DNA of 35,148 nucleotides from an uncultured Ruminococcus sp. (GTDB lineage: Bacteria > Bacillota > Clostridia > Oscillospirales > Acutalibacteraceae): the NCBI GenBank assembly GCA_902790475.1, contig CADASG010000010.1, forward strand, positions 1-35,148, in the 5' to 3' direction. Below the pieces are notes generated by a model that worked only from the letters and a program-made list of their open reading frames with translations, ran no database searches and was not told the origin of the DNA. The position numbers were made by a program, and so were the translations under genes. Numbering within the stretch: the first letter of the stretch is position 1; each line of letters starts with the position of its first letter. This document shows positions 1-6,719 of this stretch, one piece after another.

Positions 1-271
1 CGCGGCGATTCCCACTTCCGTGGAGGAGGATCTGATCATGAGCCTGTCCAACAAGCTCGTATGCTTTGTAAAAAAGACCTCGGAGCTTGAGGACGCGGTC
101 ATGAATGCCGGCGACGCCTCGTCAGATCCCCTTGAAAGAGCACGTTATTTCCGTGAGAACATCTTCGCTAAGATGCAGGAGCTCAGAGCAGTCGGCGATT
201 CAATGGAAACCGAAACTGCGGCAGATTTCTGGCCTTATCCTTCATATACAGAGCTTCTTTTCGGCGTATAA
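1..271 (+). CDS. glnA: Type III glutamine synthetase, C-terminal fragment (cut by window edge)
   Basis: The reading frame is open from base 2 and ends at the TAA at 269-271, so only about the last 89 residues are present. The fragment begins AAIPTSVEEDL, contains a helical segment, and ends WPYPSYTELLFGV. Such a tail (aromatic-Pro-x-Pro-[ST]-Y-x-ELLF near the C-terminus) is what I know from the long GSIII family (GlnN-type) of Bacteroidetes and Clostridia. The enzyme makes glutamine from glutamate, ammonia and ATP in the cytoplasm. The GTG at 20 is not a real start, because the frame runs upstream of it. Family assignment rests on the tail alone; catalytic residues lie outside the window. Confidence 0.8.
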   Translation, partial: AAIPTSVEEDLIMSLSNKLVCFVKKTSELEDAVMNAGDASSDPLERARYFRENIFAKMQELRAVGDSMETETAADFWPYPSYTELLFGV

Positions 272-470
272 TGCAAAAAAATTAAATTTGTCAAGGTCTG
301 ACAAGATGGAAAGATTCTGTTTCGACGTTTTTGGCTCTGTGCACAAATTTGACCCAATCGGATGTTCCAAAAGGATAAAAAACAATCTGGAAAGGTCAGA
401 AACAGTGATTTTTTGGTCAAAAAACCCGCATTCTGTAATACGGGCAAAGCGCTGATAATTCTTTATTAAC
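272..470. other. Non-coding gap after glnA
   Basis: About 310 bases (272-584) separate glnA from the next gene. The first 200 hold a 6-bp stem (TTGTCA/TGACAA, 288-304) without a T-run, and an AT-rich palindrome TTTTTTG-GT-CAAAAAA at 409-424. I see no convincing intrinsic terminator and no gene. The rest of the gap holds the promoter and leader listed separately. Confidence 0.5.
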
Positions 471-499
471 TTTACATTTTTCATCGTCAGTGATATAAT
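471..499 (+). promoter_or_regulatory. SigA-type promoter of the sortase operon
   Basis: TTTACA (471-476) and a perfect TATAAT (494-499) are separated by exactly 17 bases. This predicts transcription starting near 506 and a leader of about 80 bases before the ATG at 585. One mismatch to the -35 consensus, none to the -10. Confidence 0.8.
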
Positions 500-526
500 C
501 GTGAAGTGGGTCAGAATAGATAGGAT

Positions 527-569
527 AACCGCAAAACGCGGTTGCTATCGAAAAACTGCGTGTTTTTCG
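527..569 (+). promoter_or_regulatory. Two stem-loops in the sortase operon leader
   Basis: A perfect 6-bp stem AACCGC/GCGGTT (527-543, loop AAAAC) is followed by a 7-bp stem CGAAAAA/TTTTTCG (549-569, loop CTGCGTG). They sit between the promoter and the ribosome site GGAAGGTGATG of the first gene. The second stem lies about ten bases from the ribosome site, so an effect on translation or mRNA stability is possible. No known riboswitch class is recognised. Confidence 0.45.
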
Positions 570-584
570 GAAGGTGATGAGACG

Positions 585-1193
585 ATGAAAAAAATATCCG
601 CAATCATTGCTGCGCTTCTTGTTACTGCCGTTTCAGCTGTTACGGTGTTTGCCGCAGGCGTAAATGACAACGAGCGGAAGGTTCTCGATGAGCTTAAGAC
701 AAGTGTCGAAATGCAGGGTAAGGATATGTACTGGCCCGAGGCTTTCGTCAATCAGGCGGAGAATTATTTTAACACTATTGATATGGATGCAGACCAGGCT
801 GAAAAGATTATTGCTGTTATCAAAAACGGCAAGGAACAGCTTGAGTCTACAGGCGCAGAGAATATTGCCAAATGTACGGCAGAACAGAAAAAGGAACTCA
901 TGACAACTCTTACCGATGTTGTGGCTCCCATAAACGGTACTGCTTCATATGACAAGACTTCAGGTGAGGTTACCCTGAAGTCCGGAAACGGCGAGGTTAT
1001 TTTCAAGGCAGTTCCCACTCTTGTTGAAAAAGGCAGCAATAAGGGTGAGGGCATCAACGGCAAAACCACAGATGGCGGAGTGATCAAGATAACAGGCGCT
1101 TCCGCCGATTTGTCGCCCTTTGTACTTATCGGAGCAGCTATTGTTTCCGTTATTGCAGGCGGTTTTGTTTTTGCAGCAAGGAAGAGGTTATAA
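585..1193 (+). CDS. Secreted, C-terminally membrane-anchored protein; candidate class D sortase substrate
   Basis: A 202-residue protein. Residues 1-23 form a classic signal peptide (MKK, hydrophobic core, VFA-AG cleavage site). The middle (24-165) is a polar, mostly helical extracellular region followed by a short beta-like stretch near 118-145. Residues 179-198 form a hydrophobic segment, and the protein ends AARKRL. This resembles a cell-wall sorting signal, but the usual LPxTG is replaced by VIKITGA (166-172). The ATG at 585 is chosen over an in-frame GTG at 501 because it follows a good ribosome site and starts exactly at the signal peptide. The stop overlaps the sortase ATG by one base (TAATG), so the two are translationally coupled and probably work together. 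No enzymatic domain is recognised. Confidence 0.75.
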   Translation: MKKISAIIAALLVTAVSAVTVFAAGVNDNERKVLDELKTSVEMQGKDMYWPEAFVNQAENYFNTIDMDADQAEKIIAVIKNGKEQLESTGAENIAKCTAEQKKELMTTLTDVVAPINGTASYDKTSGEVTLKSGNGEVIFKAVPTLVEKGSNKGEGINGKTTDGGVIKITGASADLSPFVLIGAAIVSVIAGGFVFAARKRL

Positions 1194-1909
1194 TGTCGGG
1201 ACATAACAGACACAGACACGGTAAAAAACTTGGAGGGAAGAGTTTTTTGATTCTTCCCATTATATTTTGTTTGGGAATTCTCCTGATAACTTTCTCGGTG
1301 ATAGCCTTAACGCCTGATTCAATAAAGTCAGCGGCAGGTACCGTATTCTCGGCCGCTGAAAAAGATTATTCTTCCTTATACGAGAATATTTTTGTACCGG
1401 TAAATGAAAGTGATGTTGTAGATACGGTTAAAAATGAAAAGGGCGAGCCTGTGATAAAAGCGGAAGCTGTAAAATACCCGAGCTACGGAGTTCAATTCGG
1501 CGAGGTTATTATCAAGGGCTGCGGAATAGATTGTCCTTTGTTTATGGGTGACGGCGATATTGCCCTCAGCAACGGCGCGGGCGTATACTACGGAAGCTTT
1601 ATCCCGGGCTACGGAGGAACAACCCTGATCGCAGGTCATAACAACACGTATTTCAACGGCCTGAAAAAAGCCGAACGCGGGCAGGAGATTATCATCAGAA
1701 CCAGCTACGGCAACTACAAGTATAAAATCAGGGAAACTGCGGTCAAGGACGCGCTTGATACCTCGTCATATGATTTGTCTGCCGACAATGAAAATTTGAT
1801 ACTGTATACGTGCTACCCGTTTGATGAGGTTGGTGTTTCAAGCAAAAGACTATTTGTTTATGCGGATTTGATTGACGGCATGGCTATCGAAAAAAATACA
1901 GCTGAGTGA
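1193..1909 (+). CDS. Class D sortase
   Basis: A 238-residue membrane transpeptidase. A basic, His-rich N-terminus precedes one transmembrane helix (about 18-40); the sortase beta-barrel follows from about residue 90. The catalytic triad is visible: His149 in LIAGHNNTYF, Cys207 in LILYTCYPFD and Arg219 in SSKRLFVY. The TLxTC-like strand with Tyr-Pro-Phe after the Cys fits class D or related small sortases rather than class A or B. Sortases cleave a sorting signal and join the protein to peptidoglycan or to another protein. It overlaps the candidate substrate gene by one base. The downstream membrane-protein gene starts eight bases after the stop. Confidence 0.9.
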   Translation: MSGHNRHRHGKKLGGKSFLILPIIFCLGILLITFSVIALTPDSIKSAAGTVFSAAEKDYSSLYENIFVPVNESDVVDTVKNEKGEPVIKAEAVKYPSYGVQFGEVIIKGCGIDCPLFMGDGDIALSNGAGVYYGSFIPGYGGTTLIAGHNNTYFNGLKKAERGQEIIIRTSYGNYKYKIRETAVKDALDTSSYDLSADNENLILYTCYPFDEVGVSSKRLFVYADLIDGMAIEKNTAE

Positions 1910-1917
1910 GAGATATT

Positions 1918-2763
1918 ATGAGCAAAAAACAAACCAAAAAAAATATCCGTAATGTTGTATTCTGTGTATTATCGTTTATTCTTGCCCTGTTTCTTTTTGT
2001 GAATTCTGTCTGTATGCTTTCCGTTGCGTTTTTCCTCAATGAAAACGCGTGGATCGATCAGATGAACTCATCAAATTATTTCACCGATAAAGCGGATGAA
2101 ATAAAAAACAAGCTGGTTTTTCTCGGTAACGCCGGAGGCTTGCCTCCCGAGTTCTTTGAAAATGTTGTTGACCCGATTCAGGTTGCAAATGATACGCAGA
2201 CCTATATGGACGCATACTTTAACGGAAGGACTGCCGGTGTTGACGGCACGGCGTTTAAGCGGAAGTTTTCATCGGAGCTCGATCGTTATATTACGGAAAA
2301 TAACGCAAAGTATGACGATAATAATAAAGAGTATCTTGTTGATAACGCAGTGCTTATTTATACAAACGGTCTGGAAATTCCGCTGTTCTACAAATTATCG
2401 GAACTCTTTGCGGAATTAAAGGGCGTTATGCCGTTCGTTATTGCAGGACTCGGCGCCGGTATGGCGGCGATAGTTCTGGTTCTGTTTTTTTGTAACAAAT
2501 GGAAGCACCGCACCTTCAAATATTATTGTTATTCGTGCGCCGGAGCGTTTCTTTCGCTTTTAGCCGTTTCGATATATATGTCGGTTGCCGGCGGATTAAA
2601 AAATATTGTTTTGGAATCGAGAGCCTTGTACGATACAGCCGTTTCTTTCGGAACGAGCATTTCAATCGCGTTATGGATACTGACCGCGTTTTTCTTGATC
2701 ATAGCTCTTTTGATGTATGTGATTTACAGTAATAAGATCAGGAAGGTTTCCGCTACAGACTAA
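1918..2763 (+). CDS. Membrane protein of the sortase operon, function unknown
   Basis: A 281-residue protein. One N-terminal transmembrane helix (about residues 10-38) is followed by an extracytoplasmic domain of roughly 120 residues rich in Asp, Asn and Tyr, then three hydrophobic helices near 166-188, 200-224 and 245-270. The ATG at 1918 is preferred over the GTG at 1906 because AGTGAGAG lies just upstream of it and the GTG sits inside the sortase stop region. The spacing makes it the third gene of the sortase operon. It has no similarity I recognise; a scaffold or accessory role for the sortase-substrate pair is a guess from context. Confidence 0.7.
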   Translation: MSKKQTKKNIRNVVFCVLSFILALFLFVNSVCMLSVAFFLNENAWIDQMNSSNYFTDKADEIKNKLVFLGNAGGLPPEFFENVVDPIQVANDTQTYMDAYFNGRTAGVDGTAFKRKFSSELDRYITENNAKYDDNNKEYLVDNAVLIYTNGLEIPLFYKLSELFAELKGVMPFVIAGLGAGMAAIVLVLFFCNKWKHRTFKYYCYSCAGAFLSLLAVSIYMSVAGGLKNIVLESRALYDTAVSFGTSISIALWILTAFFLIIALLMYVIYSNKIRKVSATD

Positions 2764-2792
2764 ACAAACAACAAAATATTAATATTATTTAT

Positions 2793-2850
2793 AAAACAAC
2801 TTTTCTCTGTATTTATGGTGATTTATCATAAATATTTTGAAAGTTGTTTT
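2793..2850 (+). terminator. Terminator-like nested hairpin after the sortase operon
   Basis: The outer arms AAAACAACTTT (2793-2803) and AAAGTTGTTTT (2840-2850) are fully complementary, 11 bp. Inside, TATTTATG/CATAAATA (8 bp) forms a second stem. The 3' arm itself ends in GTTGTTTTATT. The stem is AT-rich, so it may be a weak or bidirectional terminator. Confidence 0.55.
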
Positions 2851-2940
2851 ATTGTCGGATAGTAAGCGGAATTACTTGTTATTTCAGCGATGCCGTACAA
2901 TTCCGTTTTGAAGCATTGAAAAGATAAGAATAAGCGAATT

Positions 2941-2985
2941 AATCAGCGCAGGGCATGCGCCTCTAAACGGGCAGACCGCTCTGAT
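2941..2985 (+). other. Compact putative structured RNA element, class unknown
   Basis: ATCAG (2942-2946) pairs with CTGAT (2981-2985), closing a small multi-branch fold. Inside are CGCA/TGCG (2947-2950 with 2956-2959, loop GGGCA) and CGG/CCG (2968-2970 with 2976-2978), joined by CCTCTAAA. The layout superficially recalls a fluoride riboswitch (hairpin, AAAC, hairpin, CTGAT), but the needed pseudoknot is absent and no fluoride exporter follows. The orientation and whether it is transcribed are unknown. Confidence 0.3.
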
Positions 2986-3085
2986 AGGGTGTGGGTAGAA
3001 ACTAACAATAAATACCATTTTGCTGTAATTAAACTCAGCCAAACAGAGAATTTTTTACAAAAGCGGTTATTTCCCCGCATCGCGC

Positions 3086-3114
3086 TTGAATTTTTCTCAT
3101 TGCTATTGTATAAT
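3086..3114 (+). promoter_or_regulatory. SigA-type promoter of the capA-capB-transferase operon
   Basis: TTGAAT (3086-3091) and a perfect TATAAT (3109-3114) are separated by 17 bases. The predicted start near 3121 gives a leader of about 58 bases before the ATG at 3179, which is preceded by GAAAGGTGAG. Confidence 0.8.
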
Positions 3115-3178
3115 AAAGTTCAGGCATAATCGGAGTTTATGCGGTTTTCCTTGTATTTTTGAAAGGTGAGTGAATTGA

Positions 3179-3925
3179 ATGGAAGAAAAAGACGAAATCC
3201 TTATTTCACCAAAAATGATTCTTGATGTGCTCAGGAAAAACCTGGTATTCATTATAATAACCGTGTTGGTTTTTTCGCTCGGCTCATTCTTTGTTACTAA
3301 CTTCTTGGTGACGAAGCAGTATACCTCGACAATTTCACTTTATGTAGAAACAGTTGACATACAGCCGGATTCACCTAACAGCGCGGTGTATTCTCTGAAT
3401 ATGCAGAACTACGCACTTAAGCTGGTTAATACATATCTCAGAATGCTGGATACAAATACTTTTTATACTAAGCTGTCGGAAGAGCTTGGCGGTAAGTATA
3501 CTCCTGCCGCGTTGAGCGAGATGATTTCATTCAAAAGCGATGAGACAACCGAGGTCTTTGATGTTAACGTTGTTTCGGAATCGCCGACAGAATCAAAGCT
3601 GATTGCCGATACTATTGCAGAGGTTGCACCCGAAACGATTTCAAATCTCAAGTCAAATGCAAAGCTTAAGGTTTGTGATGAGGCACAGCTGCCGACAAAG
3701 TATTCTTCCCCGAGCACCAGCGGAAATGTAATAATCGCTTTTGCAATAGGATTGGTGCTTGCTCTTGCTGTATCGTTCATCAGATACTTCATGGACAAGA
3801 AGATAAAGTATGACGATGAGATGACTACAATCCTTGATATTCCCGTACTGGCTGCAATCCCCAGCTTTGACACATATATCAACCAAAAGGGTAAGAACGG
3901 AGGCGCAAAGGATAATGGCAAATAA
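3179..3925 (+). CDS. Wzz/CapA-type polysaccharide co-polymerase, modulator of the tyrosine kinase
   Basis: A 248-residue membrane protein with the chain-length-determinant fold. A short cytoplasmic N-terminus is followed by TM1 (about 20-42), an extracellular alpha/beta domain (about 43-180) with the N-terminal Wzz pattern after TM1 (KQYTSTISLYV), and a Pro-rich stretch LPTKYSSPS just before TM2 (about 184-204). A cytoplasmic tail contains VLAAIPSFD. In Firmicutes this protein is split from its kinase; the tail activates the separate CapB/CpsD-type ATPase. The next gene overlaps it by 11 bases and is that kinase. Together they set the chain length and export of the polysaccharide. The starting ATG follows GAAAGGTGAG. 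Confidence 0.88.
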   Translation: MEEKDEILISPKMILDVLRKNLVFIIITVLVFSLGSFFVTNFLVTKQYTSTISLYVETVDIQPDSPNSAVYSLNMQNYALKLVNTYLRMLDTNTFYTKLSEELGGKYTPAALSEMISFKSDETTEVFDVNVVSESPTESKLIADTIAEVAPETISNLKSNAKLKVCDEAQLPTKYSSPSTSGNVIIAFAIGLVLALAVSFIRYFMDKKIKYDDEMTTILDIPVLAAIPSFDTYINQKGKNGGAKDNGK

Positions 3926-4625
3926 TAACGGAACAGAGAGAAAAAGAACCGATAACCTGCTTAACATGGAAGCAATCGCGTTCCAAATCAGGGAATCCTA
4001 TAAGACAGCCAGAACTAACATTGTTTATTCCATTATCAAGAAGGGCTGTAAGAAAATCAGCTTCACGAGTGCTAATAAGAGTGAGGGTAAAACTGTTACC
4101 TCGGTCAATATCGCGATTGCCCTTGCACAGCAGGTTAACACCAAAGTTTTGATTATTGACTGCGACCTCAGAAGACCGCAGATTCACAATGTTTTGTCCA
4201 TCGGTTTCGCTCCCGGTGTTACAAATTACCTCAACGGCGAATGTACTAAGGAAGAGGTAATCCGCAGTACAAAGATTACTAATCTTTACGCAGTTACTTA
4301 TGGCGCGATTCCTCCGAACCCCTCGGAGCTGCTTTCCAGCGTAGGCATGAAGGAGTTTGTCAAGGAGCTCGAAAAGGATTTCGATTATATCATCTTTGAT
4401 ACTCCTCCTGTTGGCGTCGTAATCGACTCTCTTCCTCTGATCAAGCAGTCTGACGGAGTTGTGCTGGTTGTTAAGCATAATTCCACAACATATCCTGATT
4501 TGAAAAAGGTTATTGATACGATCAGCAGAAACAACGGAAAAATTCTCGGTGTAATCGTGAATAACGTCGAATCTGTTAAATCGCACAAATACGGTAAGGG
4601 CTATGGTTACGGATACGGTTACTGA
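3915..4625 (+). CDS. CapB/CpsD-type bacterial tyrosine kinase
   Basis: A 236-residue cytoplasmic P-loop kinase. Walker A is at 52-60 (SANKSEGKT, Lys59), Walker A' at 80-88 (IIDCDLRRP; Asp82 and Asp84), and Walker B at 159-165 (IIFDTPP). The C-terminus is a tyrosine cluster, Tyr226, 230, 232, 234 and 236, alternating with Gly; this is the autophosphorylated tail of BY-kinases. The first Gly of the usual PGEGKS/T loop is Ser56 here. The start ATG at 3915 follows GGAGG and lies inside the end of capA, so the two are translationally coupled. Phosphorylation cycles of this pair control polymerisation. No cognate phosphatase is encoded in the window. Confidence 0.9.
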   Translation: MANNNGTERKRTDNLLNMEAIAFQIRESYKTARTNIVYSIIKKGCKKISFTSANKSEGKTVTSVNIAIALAQQVNTKVLIIDCDLRRPQIHNVLSIGFAPGVTNYLNGECTKEEVIRSTKITNLYAVTYGAIPPNPSELLSSVGMKEFVKELEKDFDYIIFDTPPVGVVIDSLPLIKQSDGVVLVVKHNSTTYPDLKKVIDTISRNNGKILGVIVNNVESVKSHKYGKGYGYGYGY

Positions 4626-5367
4626 TTCTGCCCGCAGCAACAGACTGTTTTATAGTCATGACTCAATAAAAGGAATATCAAAAGGAAAAAAAGATAGTTC
4701 GGAAAATAAGGTTATGCGCAAAGAAGTAGTTCACAACGGGGTTAAATACTACGTTGAAGAAAAAAAATTCTATAATTTTATCAAGCGTGTGTTCGATCTG
4801 ACGGTTGCTTTGGTTTTTGTAACTTTGTTTTTTGGGTTGTTTCTCGGAATTGCGATTGCAATAAAGATTGACGACGGCGGCCCTGTGTTTTACATTCAAA
4901 ACAGAGTAGGGCTGTTTGGAAAAGAATTCAGATTCTACAAGTTCAGAAGCATGAGAACCGATGCGGACGAGATGTTTGAGTCCTTGCAGGATCAAAACGA
5001 CACCTCAGGTGAGATGTTCAAAATGAGAAACGACCCGCGTGTCACACGTGTAGGCAGATTTATCAGAAAAACCAGTCTGGATGAGCTTCCTCAATTTTTC
5101 AATATTATCAAGGGCGATATCAGCTTCGTCGGTCCGCGCTCTCCGCTTCCCAGAGAGGTTGAGAATTACACCGATTATTCGATGCAGCGCCTGTCTGTAA
5201 TAGGCGGATTGAGCTGCTATTGGCAGATCAGCGGAAGAAGTGAGATTGATTTCAGCGGAATGGTTGAACTGGATTACAAATATATAAGAGAAAGAGGTAT
5301 TCTTACTGACCTCAAGATTCTGTTTCTTACGATACCTGCGGTAATCAGAGGAGACGGAGCGTACTAA
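4603..5367 (+). CDS. Priming sugar-phosphate transferase (polyprenyl glycosylphosphotransferase)
   Basis: A membrane enzyme that transfers a sugar-1-phosphate from a UDP-sugar to undecaprenyl phosphate, the first step of repeat-unit assembly. A hydrophobic reentrant segment (about 66-88, VFDLTVALVF onward) precedes the conserved bacterial sugar transferase core. That core includes FYKFRSMRTDADEMF, DPRVTRVGRFIRKTSLDELP and GDISFVGPRSP, followed by a WQISGRS motif. Substrate sugar (galactose, glucose or other) cannot be read off. The start is uncertain: the ATG at 4603 overlaps capB by 23 bases and gives 254 residues; an ATG at 4714 gives 217 residues, nearer the usual size of the short forms, and removes a polar N-terminus. 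Neither has a well-spaced ribosome site. It is the last gene of the plus-strand operon. Confidence 0.87.
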   Translation: MVTDTVTDSARSNRLFYSHDSIKGISKGKKDSSENKVMRKEVVHNGVKYYVEEKKFYNFIKRVFDLTVALVFVTLFFGLFLGIAIAIKIDDGGPVFYIQNRVGLFGKEFRFYKFRSMRTDADEMFESLQDQNDTSGEMFKMRNDPRVTRVGRFIRKTSLDELPQFFNIIKGDISFVGPRSPLPREVENYTDYSMQRLSVIGGLSCYWQISGRSEIDFSGMVELDYKYIRERGILTDLKILFLTIPAVIRGDGAY

Positions 5368-5384
5368 GAGTAATGAAAAGAAAT

Positions 5385-5417
5385 AATGCCGGGCTGGTTT
5401 TGCAGCCCGGCATTTTT
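5385..5417. terminator. Strong bidirectional terminator between converging operons
   Basis: AATGCCGGGCTG (5385-5396) pairs perfectly with CAGCCCGGCATT (5403-5414), a 12-bp GC-rich stem with a 6-base loop. It is followed on the plus strand by TTTTTGTTTT; on the minus strand the tract is a mixed CATTATTTCTTTT. It sits between the ends of the transferase gene (5367) and the minus-strand gene ending at 5421, and can serve both. Confidence 0.92.
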
Positions 5418-5420
5418 GTT

Positions 5421-6560
5421 TTAACAGTCGCCTGTTTCATCAGTGGATTTAAACTTCTTTAATGCTTTAATTTCTCCGAAGAGCTTTTTTCGCTGTGTTA
5501 TCAAGCCTTTGAACGGTCTGTAAACCACCAATAAAGGATAAAGAACCCTGTGGCGGTACACAACGGGATAATACAGCTTCAGATGTCCCTCGTTTGGAAA
5601 GACCCTCCTGCGAATATAGCGCTGTTTAGTATGCTTGCTTCCTTCATTTTTCAGCGATCTGACTACAAGGTTCTCGACACTTCCGAAAGTGCCTGAATCC
5701 GTATAAAGAGCAAGCTCAGCTTTGTCGCTGTCTGTAAGCGGCTGAAAGGAGAATACCTTTTCAGCAAGCTGACGCGTTTTTGATTCAAAATCTCTGACGC
5801 CGAAGTATTCCAGCTCACGGCTGATATAACCGCGGTCAAGCGTCTGTCCTATTGATTTATTGATGATATAGATATCAAGAAGCGAACGCAGTCCCGTACC
5901 TGCTTTTGAAAAATGCTTGTACATATGATTGATACAATAGATATAAAAATCCTCATTGGTCATATGATAGCCGCAAAGGTTGCTGTCGTCCTTGATAAGG
6001 CGTTCTTTGATATTTTTATAGTATGTATATGCCTCGGGATATTCGACGCTGTTGAGCAGGTTAGCGTGCATTTCAAAGCACAAAGGATCCTTATGGTATA
6101 CGTCGTGCTTCAGGTTGCCGTACTGCACACAGGAAAAGCCCAACGACTCCATTACTTCTCTGACCTCGGACATTTTTTCAGAGTCACATAGTATGTCGTT
6201 GTCGGACATCTCGCGCATCGACGATTCGGGATACATATCCTTTATCAGTATACCCTTAAGCGGAAGATACCAGATTCCGCGTTCGTCAAAAGCGCGCAGT
6301 ATCCTTGCGCGCTCTGCCTGATAAATAATGAGTCTGCGCTTTGAATTGCCCTTTGCGCTTATCCAGTGCTGCGGCAGCGGCATTACCTTTTCGAGTGCGC
6401 ATGCTGCGGCTGCGGCAAGCATATGAAGGCTTGCCAAACGGAACACCGACGCATCATCCATTTCAGCACACCGCTTAGCGTCCGGAGTAATTCTATTGGC
6501 AGCACAGGAAACAAGATAAATCAAATCCTTAGCGTTTTTTGTGATTTCGCAGTGATTCAT
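5421..6560 (-). CDS. Nucleotidyltransferase-fold family protein (NTP_transf_5 type)
   Basis: A 379-residue predicted cytoplasmic protein. The diagnostic stretch lies near residues 99-125: LPLKGILIKDMYP, then REMSDNDILCD, matching the LKG...YP...R-x-[MS]-x-D-x-D-[IL]-L pattern of the uncharacterised nucleotidyltransferase family PF14907. The Asp-x-Asp would be the metal-binding pair. Members are frequently encoded in polysaccharide and antibiotic-like clusters, but the substrate is unknown to me. The C-terminal ~70 residues are very basic. It follows the end of the big minus-strand operon but is separated from it by a terminator (6676-6718), so it needs its own promoter; I see none that is clear. 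The ribosome site AGAAAGGA precedes the ATG. Confidence 0.72.
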   Translation of the reverse strand: MNHCEITKNAKDLIYLVSCAANRITPDAKRCAEMDDASVFRLASLHMLAAAAACALEKVMPLPQHWISAKGNSKRRLIIYQAERARILRAFDERGIWYLPLKGILIKDMYPESSMREMSDNDILCDSEKMSEVREVMESLGFSCVQYGNLKHDVYHKDPLCFEMHANLLNSVEYPEAYTYYKNIKERLIKDDSNLCGYHMTNEDFYIYCINHMYKHFSKAGTGLRSLLDIYIINKSIGQTLDRGYISRELEYFGVRDFESKTRQLAEKVFSFQPLTDSDKAELALYTDSGTFGSVENLVVRSLKNEGSKHTKQRYIRRRVFPNEGHLKLYYPVVYRHRVLYPLLVVYRPFKGLITQRKKLFGEIKALKKFKSTDETGDC

Positions 6561-6675
6561 TACCGGCTGTCCTTTCTATGTTGTTTTCACGGCAGGCGTA
6601 TGCGGCTGTGATGCTGAAAAAGCTGTTTGAAACTCATGAATTCGATCCTTTATAAAACGGAGAGTTATCCTTCAT

Positions 6676-6718
6676 GGAAAAAAAGATGATATCAGCAAAT
6701 AAAGACTGTATTTGCTGC
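6676..6718 (-). terminator. Intrinsic terminator at the end of the long polysaccharide operon
   Basis: On the minus strand CAGCAAATA pairs with TATTTGCTG (6693-6717, 9 bp, 7-base loop) immediately after the stop of the GT2 gene. It is followed within about ten bases by a run of seven T (6678-6684 on the complement). Confidence 0.8.
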
Positions 6719-6719
6719 G

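Larger units (their letters stand above)
2764..3178. other. Non-coding region between sortase and polysaccharide operons
   Basis: This 415-base stretch contains no credible gene. It holds the terminator-like inverted repeat at 2793-2850, a 7-bp inverted repeat CGGAATT/AATTCCG (2867-2905) followed by TTTT, an unassigned compact fold at 2941-2985, and the promoter of the next operon at 3086-3114. The GC-richer patch 2945-2995 stands out from the AT-rich surroundings. Confidence 0.6.

Noticed and set aside
501-584. Longer N-terminus for the first sortase-operon protein (GTG at 501)
   Set aside because: It would place a long basic extension before a normal signal peptide and begin only about five bases upstream of the predicted transcription start; the ATG at 585 has a proper ribosome site.
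2941-3000. Fluoride riboswitch or hammerhead ribozyme
   Set aside because: The AAAC and CTGAT spacing is suggestive, but the loop-downstream pseudoknot is missing; for a hammerhead CTGATAG lacks the required CTGANGA and there is no proper stem II.
3879-4640. 253-residue minus-strand open frame opposite capB
   Set aside because: Antisense shadow; capB has Walker motifs, coupling to capA and a good ribosome site.
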